Shown here: positions 6,476 to 14,598 of the stretch, piece after piece
Layout: every line of letters starts with the position of its first letter
Numbering within the stretch: the first letter of the stretch is position 1
Source: Streptococcus suis
Lineage (GTDB): Bacteria > Bacillota > Bacilli > Lactobacillales > Streptococcaceae
Reading direction: 5' to 3'
Length of the DNA: 37,891 nt
Assembly (NCBI RefSeq): GCF_024509525.1
Contig: NZ_JAMWEM010000013.1
Coordinates: 1-37,891 of the forward strand
Notes under the pieces: model-generated
The model's database searches: none
The model's input: the letters and a program-made list of their open reading frames with translations, nothing else
Told to the model about the DNA's origin: nothing
Position numbers and translations under genes: made by a program

Positions 6476-7654
6476 ATGAAGTTACATGACCGTTTTAATA
6501 AGAATTTAGACCGTATCGAGGTTTCGATGATTCGTCAGTTTGATCAGTCCATTTCAGATGTGCCTGGGATTTTAAAACTGACCTTGGGAGAGCCTGATTT
6601 TACAACGCCTGACCATGTAAAAGAAGCGGCCAAGGCCGCCATTGATGCCAACAAGAGCTATTATACGGGTATGGCAGGTCTTTTGGAGTTGCGCCAGGCT
6701 GCAGCTGAGTTTGTGGCTGAAAAATATAACTTGCACTACAATCCAGATACGGAAATTTTATCGACCATTGGTGCGACGGAGGCTCTATCAGCAAGCTTAG
6801 TTGCTGTTTTAGAGGCTGGGGATACAGTTCTTCTGCCTGCTCCTGCCTATCCTGGCTATGAGCCGATTGTCAATATGGTGGGAGCAGACATAGTTGAAAT
6901 CGATACGACGGCAAATGATTTTGTGTTGACACCTGAGATGTTGGAAGAGGCGATTATTAAGCAGGGGGATAAGCTAAAAGCTGTCATTCTCAACTATCCT
7001 GCCAATCCAACAGGTGTGACCTACTCACGTGAGCAGATTCAGGCTTTTGCGGATGTCTTGCGTAAGTATCCTGTCTTTGTCCTATCAGATGAGGTCTATG
7101 CGGAGTTGACCTATACTGGTCAGCCTCATACTTCGATTGCGGAGTTTTTGCCAGAACAGACCATTTTGATTCAGGGATTGTCCAAGTCCCATGCCATGAC
7201 AGGTTGGCGGATTGGCTTGATTATGAGTCAGGCTCCCATCATCGCTCAAATCATCAAGAGCCACCAATATCTCGTGACTGCAGCGTCAACTGCTATGCAG
7301 TATGGTGCGGTTGAAGCCTTGAAAAATGGTAAGGATGACGCTCTTCCGATGCGGGCAGAGTATATCAAGCGTCGGGATTACATCATCGAGAAGATGACGG
7401 ACCTGGGCTTCAAAATTATCAAGCCAGACGGTGCTTTCTATATCTTTGCAAAAATACCTGCGGGTTACAATCAAGATTCCTTTAGTTTCTTGCAGGACTT
7501 TGCGAGAAAGAAAGCGGTGGCCTTTATTCCAGGTGCAGCCTTTGGTCAATATGGTGAAGGCTATGTGCGGATTTCCTATGCAGCCAGCATGGAAACCATT
7601 CAGACCGCTATGGCTCGTTTGAAAGAGTATCTAGAAGAAAATGGAACGAATTGA
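6476..7654 (+). CDS. araT: PLP-dependent class I aminotransferase (AraT-like)
   Basis: A fold-type I aminotransferase, probably acting on aromatic amino acids, as the gene in front of recO does in related streptococci. The 392-residue product has the substrate motif LGEPDF, the YPANPTG motif, the Asp of LSDEVYAEL and the Schiff-base lysine in [10 protein letters not shown] (about residue 235), with the C-terminal arginine motif [11 protein letters not shown] 6476 follows AGGGGG (6464-6469); an in-frame TTG upstream has no such site and overlaps the repeat-element edge. It overlaps recO by 14 bp. Substrate choice cannot be read from the sequence alone. Confidence 0.87.
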   Translation: MKLHDRFNKNLDRIEVSMIRQFDQSISDVPGILKLTLGEPDFTTPDHVKEAAKAAIDANKSYYTGMAGLLELRQAAAEFVAEKYNLHYNPDTEILSTIGATEALSASLVAVLEAGDTVLLPAPAYPGYEPIVNMVGADIVEIDTTANDFVLTPEMLEEAIIKQGDKLKAVILNYPANPTGVTYSREQIQAFADVLRKYPVFVLSDEVYAELTYTGQPHTSIAEFLPEQTILIQGLSKSHAMTGWRIGLIMSQAPIIAQIIKSHQYLVTAASTAMQYGAVEALKNGKDDALPMRAEYIKRRDYIIEKMTDLGFKIIKPDGAFYIFAKIPAGYNQDSFSFLQDFARKKAVAFIPGAAFGQYGEGYVRISYAASMETIQTAMARLKEYLEENGTN

Positions 7655-8405
7655 AACTAGAGGCTTAGTCCTTTACAATCGGAATTTTCGAGAAGATGAC
7701 AAGCTGGTCAAGATTTTTACGGAGAAGGCTGGCAAGCGGATGTTTTTCGTGAAACATGCTTCCAAGTCCAAGTTGGTAGCTTCTATTCAGCCTTTGACTT
7801 ATGCGGATTTTATGGTTAAAATCAATGATGATGGGCTTTCCTATATTGAAGATTTTCATCAGGTACAGCCATTTAAGAATATTAACGGTGATATTTTCAA
7901 GCTTAGCTATGCTACCTACATCTTGGCCTTGGCAGATGCGGCCTTGCAGGACAAGGTTTATGATCCAGCCCTCTTTGCTTTTTTGGTCAAGACCTTGGAC
8001 TTGATGGAGTCGGGCTTGGACTATGAAATTTTGACCAATATCTTTGAAATTCAGCTACTGGGTCGATTTGGGATCAGTCTGAATTTTCATGAGTGTGCTT
8101 TTTGTCACCGAGTAGGTCTGCCTTTCGATTATTCCTACAAGTACAGCGGGGTCTTGTGTCCGCAACACTATCAGGAAGATGAGCGACGGGCCTATCTGGA
8201 TCCCAATGTTCCCTATCTACTTGATCAATTTCAGGCTATTTCCTTTGATGAGCTGGAAACCATTTCCATCAAGCCTAAGATGAAGCGAAAATTACGGCTT
8301 TTTATTGACCAGCTGTATGAGGAATATGTAGGCGTCCACTTGAAATCCAAGAAATTTATAGATGATTTGTCTTCTTGGGGGCAGATTATGAAACTAGAAG
8401 AATAA
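7641..8405 (+). CDS. recO: DNA repair protein RecO
   Basis: RecO loads RecA in the RecFOR recombination pathway by binding RecR and SSB-coated DNA. The 254-residue product has the N-terminal OB fold (about 1-80), a helical middle, and a zinc site with C152/C155 (CAFC) and C173/H176 (CPQH). The last two ligands include a His where many homologues have Cys. The ATG lies inside the end of araT, implying coupled translation. A hairpin terminator follows, so the usual link to plsX is broken here by the accessory block. Confidence 0.93.
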   Translation: MERIETRGLVLYNRNFREDDKLVKIFTEKAGKRMFFVKHASKSKLVASIQPLTYADFMVKINDDGLSYIEDFHQVQPFKNINGDIFKLSYATYILALADAALQDKVYDPALFAFLVKTLDLMESGLDYEILTNIFEIQLLGRFGISLNFHECAFCHRVGLPFDYSYKYSGVLCPQHYQEDERRAYLDPNVPYLLDQFQAISFDELETISIKPKMKRKLRLFIDQLYEEYVGVHLKSKKFIDDLSSWGQIMKLEE

Positions 8406-8406
8406 G

Positions 8407-8435
8407 AACAGCCTTCTCAATGGAGAGGGCTGTTT
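8407..8435. terminator. bidirectional terminator between recO and the convergent receiver-like gene
   Basis: AACAGCCTTCTC (8407-8418), AATG, GAGAGGGCTGTT (8423-8434), with a short T-run after it on the + strand. The stop codon of the minus-strand gene (8417-8419) lies inside the stem. Confidence 0.8.
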
Positions 8436-8758
8436 TGTAGATATTCCCTTAATTCTGCTCTAGCTTGGTCTGGTGTCAGGACAGCTAGGAAGGAGAGGTG
8501 GCTACGGAAGCAGACTTGGTAGTCAGGCTCTTCATCAATCAAGATGAGCTGTCCAGTATCATCTCGCTGGCGAATGGATTTTGCTACCTTCATTCCATCC
8601 CAGAATATGTTTTGAGGGGTATTTATGATAAAATAGTAGTTAATTTGATGGGCGACGGGAAAATCTTCCTTGTGTTTGACTTGGAAGGATCGCCCAAGTT
8701 GGTTTAAAATCCTTTCTATCGTGTTTGGATAGAAGAATGGTTTTAGGATATAGATCAT
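8417..8758 (-). CDS. orphan receiver-like protein lacking phosphorylation residues
   Basis: A 113-residue protein not assigned to a named family. Its pattern follows the receiver domain of the neighbouring regulator: ILKPFF against ILEDDF, YYFIINTP against LFFLDIEI, and DGMKVAKSIRQRD against KGMEIAREIRARD. Aligned this way, the acidic pair becomes P7-F8, the phospho-acceptor Asp becomes I45, the Thr becomes D75 and the conserved Lys becomes D97. There is no LytTR DNA-binding domain. The start has AGGAAAG about 12 bp upstream. It reads opposite to its neighbours and has its own promoter with LytTR-type half-sites. The ORF is intact, which argues for a working pseudo-receiver rather than decay. 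The alignment was done by eye. Confidence 0.7.
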   Translation of the reverse strand: MIYILKPFFYPNTIERILNQLGRSFQVKHKEDFPVAHQINYYFIINTPQNIFWDGMKVAKSIRQRDDTGQLILIDEEPDYQVCFRSHLSFLAVLTPDQARAELREYLQNSPLH

Positions 8759-8789
8759 GTAGGCTTCTTTCCTTTCTTTGATATATCTT

Positions 8790-8853
8790 AGTATAGGAGA
8801 TTTTAGAGTAAATAGGGTGGAGCTGTCATGAACAGTCTTTATTTTGTCATGAA
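8790..8853 (-). promoter_or_regulatory. LytTR-type binding site and promoter of the receiver-like gene
   Basis: Reading leftward: TTCATGACA (8853-8845), 12 bp, TTCATGACA (8832-8824), 28 bp, TATACT (8795-8790). The two 9-bp half-sites are identical, with a 21-bp period typical of LytTR regulators. No good -35 is present, as expected for an activated promoter. The site also lies just upstream of, or within the leader of, the regulator gene on the + strand, so it may autoregulate. Confidence 0.75.
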
Positions 8854-8863
8854 TGGGGGATGA
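8828..8863 (+). CDS. possible 11-residue leader ORF
   Basis: MNSLYFVMNGG, starting 6-8 bp after GGTGGAG (8818-8824 region) and ending one base before the ATG of the response regulator. It overlaps both LytTR half-sites. It might be a translational leader or chance; the ribosome site is the main support. Confidence 0.3.
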   Translation: MNSLYFVMNGG

Positions 8864-8864
8864 G

Positions 8865-9599
8865 ATGTTACGGATTTTTATCTTGGAAGATGATTTTATG
8901 CAACAAGCTAGGTTGGAGCAGGCGATTGAGGAAGTTGTAAAAACGAGTGACGTTGCCTATAAGACCTTAGAAGTGTTTGGTAAACCTCAGCAGTTATTGG
9001 AGGCTGTGACGGAGACTGGAAACCATCAGCTTTTTTTCCTAGATATTGAGATTAGGGGTGAGGAGAAGAAGGGAATGGAGATTGCGCGTGAGATTCGGGC
9101 GCGTGATCCGCATGCTGTAATTGTCTTTGTGACGACGCATTCGGAGTTTATGCCCTTGACCTATAAGTACCGTGTGTCAGCTCTTGATTTTATTGATAAG
9201 GGGCTGGAAGAAATTGCATTTAAAGAGGCGGTGGCGGATGTTCTCCAACATGCTTACGATCATATCAGCCAGACAGTGAGTGATGATTCTTTTGTTTTCA
9301 AGAGTGAGTTTTCTCAGATTCAAGTGCCGTTTTCAGATATTTTGTATTTTGAAACTTCTTCAACGCCTCATAAGGTCGTCTTGACAACCAAGTCAGGTCA
9401 TACAGAGTTTTATGGCAAGGTGTCGGATATTGCTAAAACGGATGAACGTTTGTACCAGAGCCATCGGGCTTATGTGGTCAATCCTGCTAATATTCTTCGT
9501 GTGGATGCTGTGGAGCGGATGGTGTATTTTGAACAGGAGGAATCTTGCTTGGTCTCTCGAATGAAACTGAAAGGTTTGCTAGAGAGGGTTGGGAAATGA
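8865..9599 (+). CDS. LytTR-family response regulator
   Basis: A 244-residue regulator of the AgrA/ComE/BlpR type. The receiver domain (1-about 130) has the acidic pair D9/D10, phospho-acceptor D60 in FFLDIEI, T90 and K112 in SALDFIDK, all intact. The C-terminal LytTR DNA-binding domain (about 140-244) has the family pattern FKSEFSQIQVPFSDILYFETS and SHRAYVVNPANI. I chose ATG 8865 because GGGGGA precedes it and homology begins at MLRIFILEDDF; an ATG at 8853 has no ribosome site. It overlaps the kinase gene (ATGA). It is the likely binder of the TTCATGACA half-sites on either side. Confidence 0.92.
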   Translation: MLRIFILEDDFMQQARLEQAIEEVVKTSDVAYKTLEVFGKPQQLLEAVTETGNHQLFFLDIEIRGEEKKGMEIAREIRARDPHAVIVFVTTHSEFMPLTYKYRVSALDFIDKGLEEIAFKEAVADVLQHAYDHISQTVSDDSFVFKSEFSQIQVPFSDILYFETSSTPHKVVLTTKSGHTEFYGKVSDIAKTDERLYQSHRAYVVNPANILRVDAVERMVYFEQEESCLVSRMKLKGLLERVGK

Positions 9600-10960
9600 T
9601 GGCTATTGGTTTAGTATTTCTAGTGTCCTTCATCGACTGGTTTATCAAGCTTGGAGTTTTTAATCAGTTGAGTCAGCTGAGCTTGAAATGGTGGCGATTG
9701 CTTGCTTTCTCAGGTCTATTCTCGGGATTATTCCTCCTTTTTCCAGACAGTGTTCCTTACCTTGAACCCTTTTATTTCTTGGTCTATCTTTTGATATTTC
9801 AACGGTCTTGGACTTGGTCTCAATCATTGTTCTACGGTTTGGCACCTTTTGTCTTAGTTGATTTATTTCAGCGAACCTTTGGGATTTACCAGCTTAAGTG
9901 GACAACCTTTCAACTATGGCAGACACGTCTGGAATGGCTTGATATTCTCTTTGTGGTAGTGGTCCTTTTGCTCTTTATTCCTTTTTATCGGACCTTTATC
10001 CGTTTGCTGGGAATGGACATTCAACACATGAAGAAAGTTTTTGTCTATCCAAAGTTTAAAAAGAGTCTGAGGAATCTGATATATTCGATGGTTTTCTATG
10101 TTGTGGTAGTGCATACATTCCTCATTTTGGGGCAATCAGTAGGCGAAATGGACTTTTCGGTAGCTATTGGCATAGGGGACAGTCAGGTTTATCTAGATTT
10201 TATTAAGATTTATTTTGCTTACTTTATCGGTAGTCTCTTTTTCCTCAACACCAAGCTAAAAGAGCTGTTGACTGAGGAATTGCAGGAAGCAAAGGATGCT
10301 CAATTATCTTCCTTAGAAGACTACAGTCAGCATGTGGAAAGCCTGTATAAGGACATTAGAAGTTTTCGACATGATTATACCAATATCTTAGTCAGTCTCA
10401 ATGAAGCTATCAAGCAGGAAGATGTCAGTGAAATCAGGGCTATCTATCAAACGGTTTTAGTAGGGACAGACCAGAAATTTTATCAAGATGCCTATGATAT
10501 TGGAAATCTAGCACATCTGGATAATACTGCGATGAAAAGTATTTTATCTGCTAAGCTGATGGAGGCTCAAAGTCGGGGGATTCAGCTGACCGTTGAGATA
10601 GAAGAAGCCAGCACCGCTCCAGTAGGAATCGAATTGCTGGATATGGTGACCATCTTATCAATCTTTTTAGACAATGCCATAGAGGCAGCTAGTTTGTCAG
10701 CTGAGAAGAGTCTGCTTGTGGCTTATTTTGAAGACCAAGGTGAAAAAATCCTTATCATCGAAAATAGCACAGCGGAAGAACGGATTCAAACAAAATCTAT
10801 CTTTTCTTATGGAAAATCCAGTAAGGGAGAGGGGCGAGGGATTGGTTTGGCCAATGTGCAGAAAATCCTGTCACACTATCCATCTATTAGACTGGTGACG
10901 ACTAGTCAGGCTTTTCGATTCCGTCAAGAACTACATGTGCCACATACGGTTAAAACATAA
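9596..10960 (+). CDS. HPK10-type sensor histidine kinase (AgrC/ComD/BlpH-like)
   Basis: The 454-residue membrane kinase has about six N-terminal membrane segments (1-215), a coiled linker (222-250), the phospho-acceptor H259 in FRHDYTN, and a HATPase domain with N box FLDNAIEAAS and G box GEGRGIGLANV. This is the peptide-sensing class in Gram-positive bacteria, but no peptide precursor with a double-glycine leader is visible nearby, so the signal is unknown. ATG 9596 overlaps the regulator's stop; upstream TTG starts lie inside the regulator. A terminator follows within about 45 bp. Confidence 0.92.
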   Translation: MMAIGLVFLVSFIDWFIKLGVFNQLSQLSLKWWRLLAFSGLFSGLFLLFPDSVPYLEPFYFLVYLLIFQRSWTWSQSLFYGLAPFVLVDLFQRTFGIYQLKWTTFQLWQTRLEWLDILFVVVVLLLFIPFYRTFIRLLGMDIQHMKKVFVYPKFKKSLRNLIYSMVFYVVVVHTFLILGQSVGEMDFSVAIGIGDSQVYLDFIKIYFAYFIGSLFFLNTKLKELLTEELQEAKDAQLSSLEDYSQHVESLYKDIRSFRHDYTNILVSLNEAIKQEDVSEIRAIYQTVLVGTDQKFYQDAYDIGNLAHLDNTAMKSILSAKLMEAQSRGIQLTVEIEEASTAPVGIELLDMVTILSIFLDNAIEAASLSAEKSLLVAYFEDQGEKILIIENSTAEERIQTKSIFSYGKSSKGEGRGIGLANVQKILSHYPSIRLVTTSQAFRFRQELHVPHTVKT

Positions 10961-10969
10961 TATTTACCG

Positions 10970-11033
10970 TTCATGACAAATAAACGACCATTCATTAGAG
11001 TGGTCATTTTTTATTGCTCTTTTGGGGTATACT
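10970..11033 (+). promoter_or_regulatory. LytTR-type binding site and promoter of the ABC exporter operon
   Basis: TTCATGACA (10970-10978), 12 bp, TTCATTAGA (10991-10999), 28 bp, TATACT (11028-11033). Geometry is identical to the site at 8790-8853 on the other strand, and the 12-bp spacers are also alike (AATAAACGACCA here, AAATAAAGACTG there). The -35 region is poor. Confidence 0.78.
10986..11012 (+). terminator. terminator of the kinase gene, overlapping the second LytTR half-site
   Basis: GACCATTC (10986-10993), ATTA, GAGTGGTC (10998-11005), one G-U pair, then ATTTTTT. The second half-site is embedded in the stem. Confidence 0.75.
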
Positions 11034-11071
11034 CTTCTTGTAAAACAAATCAAGTCCTAAGGAGTTAAATT

Positions 11072-11806
11072 ATGAATCTGTTTCCTTCAGTATTTCAATC
11101 CGTTTTTAAAAGACGTGATGTGAATATTCTTTTAGCCTTTACTTTCTTGCCCTTACTAGTATCTAGCTTGGCTGGTATAGGAGCTCAAATCAACACAGAT
11201 GTGGTAAGTAGTTGGCTTTCCTTTATCGTGTCGGCTTTGGAGTTGCAATTCCAGCTGGTCTTACCTGCCTTAATCATGGGCTTTATCGTATCGTCGGTCT
11301 TTCGTGATGAGATTGGTTCAGGAATCCTGTTTCTTTACAAGGATATCAAGAAATCCAGCATTCTTCATGCCAAGTTGCTCAGTCTCTTTGCTGTCTATGT
11401 GATTTACTTCTTGGGGACGGTTCTTATCGCTAGTCTGACCTATGTCGTTACCATTGCTCCCCAGTATGGTTTCCACTGGCTTCCTGCTCATCAAGCTGCT
11501 TATAGTTGGCTCTATATCTTGACGATGATTGGCTTAAATCTGATTTTGCTTAGTCTGGTAGCGGCAGTATCTATCAAGCGAACAACCATAATGGCTGTCT
11601 TGACTGGGGTACTTTTTAACCTCTTTGCTCAAGTTGCTCCGCTATTAAATGGTTTTCGTTATGCTTTTCCACAGACCTATGCGAGCAAGCTGGCTGGACG
11701 GTTTCCATTTGGACTTGCCTTTGCTATTAGTCTAGGTTTACTTTTGCTATATTTTGGATTTGCCTATCGTTCGGCACGCAAGAATTTTGAAAAAATTGAA
11801 TATTAA
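11072..11806 (+). CDS. ABC exporter permease subunit 1
   Basis: A 244-residue ABC-2-like membrane protein with about six membrane segments. It shares a pattern with the other permease at 12711: SVFKRRDVNILLAF against SVWKRKETKIFLAF at the N terminus, and FLYKDIKKSSILHAKLLSL against FLYKDIKRQDIFWAKVLSL in the first cytoplasmic loop. The two are therefore probably diverged duplicates forming a heterodimer. First gene of the LytTR-site-controlled operon; AAGGAG lies about 8 bp before the ATG. Substrate unknown; peptide-antibiotic export or immunity is a guess from the regulator type. Confidence 0.8.
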   Translation: MNLFPSVFQSVFKRRDVNILLAFTFLPLLVSSLAGIGAQINTDVVSSWLSFIVSALELQFQLVLPALIMGFIVSSVFRDEIGSGILFLYKDIKKSSILHAKLLSLFAVYVIYFLGTVLIASLTYVVTIAPQYGFHWLPAHQAAYSWLYILTMIGLNLILLSLVAAVSIKRTTIMAVLTGVLFNLFAQVAPLLNGFRYAFPQTYASKLAGRFPFGLAFAISLGLLLLYFGFAYRSARKNFEKIEY

Positions 11807-11833
11807 AAGATACCTAAGAAAGAGAGAATAACA

Positions 11834-12709
11834 ATGCTTACAATCAAGAACCTATCAAAACAATTTGCTGGCAATGACTTTTATTCATTAAAAGATGTGA
11901 GTTTGGAGATTAAAAAGGGTGAAATCGTCGGCCTGATCGGTAAAAACGGTGCTGGGAAATCGACCTTGATGAAATTAATGGCTAAATCCCTCAAGCCGAC
12001 AACAGGAACCATTACCTATAATGGTGTGGATATTCATACAGCAGATAACTTGCTCAAGGATTTTGGGATTATGATTGACCCTGTTTTCTATCCAGAGATG
12101 TCGGTTATTGATAATTTGAAGTTTTACCTGACCTTGCATGGTAGGACAGAGATGTTTCCAAATATTGAAAAGACTCTCAAGCTTCTAGACTTGTGGGAGG
12201 CTCGCAACCGTAAGCCAAAAGGCTTCTCATTTGGTATGAAACAGCGGACGGCCTTGGCTATCGCGATGGTAGCAGAGCCAGACTTTCTCATCTTGGATGA
12301 GCCTTTTGTGGGCTTGGACCCTGTCGGTGTTCAACAGTTGATCGATATTCTCAAATCTTGGTCACAGGAACGCAATATCTCTATGCTGATTTCCAGTCAC
12401 CAGCTTGGTGAGTTGGAGGCTCTCTGTGAGCGTTATGTCTATATCGAAAAAGGTCAGTTGGCAGATGAGTTTGCTGGGCAGTCAGCTCCAAGCGTCTTGG
12501 TAGAGGTTGATAGCAGAGCAGATAAGGAAGCTCTCTCAGCCTATCTGACAGAAGCGATTACTCTGGATGGGGATATCCTAGAGATTTCCACTCAGGCAAG
12601 CAGTGGAGAACTCAATGCTGTCCTAGCCTACCTAGCTAGTCAAAACTTGATCAGCAAGCTCCATGTAAAAGAAAACCACTTGAAAGAAATTTTTAGTCGA
12701 GGTGAATAG
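11834..12709 (+). CDS. ABC exporter ATP-binding subunit (BcrA/NatA-like)
   Basis: The 291-residue ATPase has Walker A GKNGAGKST (36-44), a signature FSFGMKQR (131-138) in place of canonical LSGGQ, as in antibiotic and peptide efflux ATPases, Walker B FLILDEP (151-157) and the switch His in SSH (189). The roughly 70-residue C-terminal extension is typical of this subfamily. It sits between two related permeases with 27 bp before it and a stop-to-start gap of one base after it, so the three make one exporter. Confidence 0.92.
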   Translation: MLTIKNLSKQFAGNDFYSLKDVSLEIKKGEIVGLIGKNGAGKSTLMKLMAKSLKPTTGTITYNGVDIHTADNLLKDFGIMIDPVFYPEMSVIDNLKFYLTLHGRTEMFPNIEKTLKLLDLWEARNRKPKGFSFGMKQRTALAIAMVAEPDFLILDEPFVGLDPVGVQQLIDILKSWSQERNISMLISSHQLGELEALCERYVYIEKGQLADEFAGQSAPSVLVEVDSRADKEALSAYLTEAITLDGDILEISTQASSGELNAVLAYLASQNLISKLHVKENHLKEIFSRGE

Positions 12710-12710
12710 T

Positions 12711-13484
12711 ATGTTAGCAATTTTTAAACCTGTTTTTGCCAGTGTTTGGAAGAGGAAGGAAACCAAGATTTTCCTTGCCTTTGCCTTCCTCTTTCCGACC
12801 CTTTTTCTGGCTACAACCTTTTTACCAAAAGGTTCCAACTTCATGGTGCCTAGTGTAAGCGACGGCTATCTTTATTCATTTGTAGCTTTGACTAGTAGTT
12901 TATTTAAGTCTTCAATTGCCTTTACTCTACCTATCCTTGCCCTTTTCTATCTAACCTATACGGTCTTCAAGGGTGAGGCTGATAGTCATACTATGTTTCT
13001 CTATAAGGACATCAAGCGTCAGGACATCTTTTGGGCCAAGGTCTTGAGTCTGGTGACGATTGTCCTTATTTATACAGGAATCTTTCTATTGGTGATGGTG
13101 CCATATTACTACACACGTATTGGTCATTTGGACTATGCGACCCTGACTTTCTGGGATCACTTGTATGTGATGGAAAATGCAGCGTTTGCTCAAAGTATCC
13201 TTGGTAGTATGCTAGATATGTTGGTCTGTGTCTTACTGGCTGCTTGTGTTTCCTTGTACTCAGGGGTCGGAGCGACCATGGCAGTTGCCTTTGGTTACTC
13301 ACTTGGGTCAAGTATTTTAGCAGTATTTGGTTTGGCTAGCTTATTTCCAACTGGTAATATTAATGCCTTGTATGAAGGAGCAAGTCTGTTTTCAACATTA
13401 GGAACATCTGTTTTGGTTACTTTGGTTTATTCGACGGTATTAGCTTATCTTACCTTGAAATATTTTAAAGAGATGGAATTTTAA
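12711..13484 (+). CDS. ABC exporter permease subunit 2
   Basis: A 257-residue membrane protein with about six membrane segments, a paralogue of the first permease (shared LYKDIK-x-x-x-I-x-x-AK-x-LSL loop). I chose ATG 12711 because GAGGTGA lies 5 bp before it; an in-frame GTG at 12702 would overlap the ATPase stop. A hairpin terminator follows at once, ending the operon. Confidence 0.8.
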   Translation: MLAIFKPVFASVWKRKETKIFLAFAFLFPTLFLATTFLPKGSNFMVPSVSDGYLYSFVALTSSLFKSSIAFTLPILALFYLTYTVFKGEADSHTMFLYKDIKRQDIFWAKVLSLVTIVLIYTGIFLLVMVPYYYTRIGHLDYATLTFWDHLYVMENAAFAQSILGSMLDMLVCVLLAACVSLYSGVGATMAVAFGYSLGSSILAVFGLASLFPTGNINALYEGASLFSTLGTSVLVTLVYSTVLAYLTLKYFKEMEF

Positions 13485-13490
13485 GGTATT

Positions 13491-13524
13491 ATGCCCTTTC
13501 TAGTGATTAGAGAGGGTATTTGTT
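13491..13524 (+). terminator. terminator of the ABC exporter operon
   Basis: ATGCCCTTTCT (13491-13501) pairs with AGAGAGGGTAT (13509-13519) using two G-U pairs, followed by TTGTTTTG. Confidence 0.65.
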
Positions 13525-13572
13525 TTGTGTAACCACCACAGTCTGTTGGAGATAGTACTGAAAGTATACGAA

Positions 13573-13607
13573 AAGCCTCTACCCAACAGATATTGGAGTA
13601 GAGGCTT
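13573..13607. repeat. stem-loop AAGCCTCTA/TAGAGGCTT
   Basis: AAGCCTCTA (13573-13581) pairs perfectly with TAGAGGCTT (13599-13607), with a further CC/GG inside. The T-rich side lies on the minus strand (AAAAG before the left arm), so as a terminator it would act leftward, where there is no gene to stop; it may be a relic or a repeat unit. Confidence 0.5.
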
Positions 13608-13673
13608 GAATGGATTGGTTTATTTTTTCTCTCTAAATGCTATTATAACATATTTTATTTTAAAATAACAGAC

Positions 13674-13702
13674 TTGAAATGGTATAAAAAAAAGAGTATA
13701 CT
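13674..13702 (+). promoter_or_regulatory. housekeeping promoter of the secreted Gly-rich protein gene
   Basis: TTGAAA (13674-13679), 17-bp spacer, TATACT (13697-13702). No LytTR half-sites lie at the spacing seen in the two regulated promoters, so this gene looks independent of the LytTR regulator. Confidence 0.65.
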
Positions 13703-13761
13703 AAAAATGTGAAAGACATGTCTGACAATTGTATTAGTCTTTTTTAGAAGGAGGCAGTGTT

Positions 13762-14382
13762 ATGAAACTTATGCGAAAGATTGCTTTGTTTAGCTCTTGT
13801 TTACTGCTTTTTGGGAATAGCGTTGTACCAGCTACAGTGGTTTTTGCGAATGAAAACGAGGTTGCTGTTTCCAGTGAGTACAACTCACAGTCTTTGAGCA
13901 TTGATTCTCCATTTGAAAAACTTGTAGAAGATGGCTATTTACTTTTAGATGAGGAAAGCCAAACAGTAACGATAACTGAGAAATATAAACAAGAAGCTCT
14001 GGAAAGTATTGACACAAATCTTTATACGGTTGCATTTACCGATAATTCTATTGAAGTTCGTCAAAAGTATTCATTTAGAGCTTTCACAGGAGTGAGCAAA
14101 ATTGTCTACACGTGGAAGGGTGTGGATTTATATTTAGATAATGTTCGAGCGAACAAATTAGGAGCTGCTTTAGCCATAGGAGCAGGAATTGCCGCTGTTA
14201 CCGCTGGAGGAGCTGCTTTGGCGGGCTTAGTTCCCGTATCGGCAGTAGCTGGAATAATTGGTGGATTATTTGCTATTGGTTCGGGTTTGGTGTATTATAA
14301 CAACGCTGCTGGAAGAGGAATCATTATTGGCTGTATTGGGCAATTGCCGAACATAACACCGCATTGGATTACTTCACAATGA
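13762..14382 (+). CDS. secreted protein with Gly/Ala-rich hydrophobic C-terminal domain, unknown function
   Basis: I do not recognise a named family. The 206-residue product has a signal peptide (cleavage likely after VFA, residue 29), an acidic soluble part (30-about 125), and from about 131 a long Gly/Ala-rich hydrophobic stretch with GxxxG-type spacing (AIGAGIAAVTAGG, AGIIGGLFAIGSG), ending in a short polar tail. Such a domain suits membrane insertion or oligomerisation, as in some bacteriocin- or toxin-like proteins; that role is inference. AGGAGG precedes the ATG. Its stop overlaps the next gene's start (ATGA), suggesting a two-gene unit. Confidence 0.7.
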   Translation: MKLMRKIALFSSCLLLFGNSVVPATVVFANENEVAVSSEYNSQSLSIDSPFEKLVEDGYLLLDEESQTVTITEKYKQEALESIDTNLYTVAFTDNSIEVRQKYSFRAFTGVSKIVYTWKGVDLYLDNVRANKLGAALAIGAGIAAVTAGGAALAGLVPVSAVAGIIGGLFAIGSGLVYYNNAAGRGIIIGCIGQLPNITPHWITSQ

Positions 14383-14558
14383 TTCAAGCGCAATTTCTAC
14401 CTCTTATCCTTTGTTTTATAATCATTTCAAACCTATCCATAATGATTGCAACGAATAATAAAAAAATACCTAGAACGCTTAAAAGATTTACTATTTTAGT
14501 ATCTATGGCTGTCGCGGCAATATCTGTTTTACTCCTCATGCTTTATATTTTTGACTAA
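14379..14558 (+). CDS. small two-span membrane protein, unknown function
   Basis: A 59-residue product with two membrane segments (about 5-24 and 38-57) joined by a basic loop (NNKKIPRTLKR). Starting at ATG 14379 it overlaps the stop of the secreted-protein gene by four bases; upstream in-frame TTG 14364 lies inside that gene. Size, topology and tight coupling resemble bacteriocin immunity proteins, but no family match is claimed. A clear terminator follows. Confidence 0.6.
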   Translation: MIQAQFLPLILCFIIISNLSIMIATNNKKIPRTLKRFTILVSMAVAAISVLLLMLYIFD

Positions 14559-14598
14559 GTATAAACTAAGACTTTAAGGTAGCTTATCAACTTGATTT

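Noticed and set aside
13521..13761. Possible peptide pheromone gene between the exporter and the secreted protein, or near 10960-11071
   Set aside because: I looked for a short frame with a ribosome site and a double-glycine leader and found none; the stretch holds only hairpins and a promoter.
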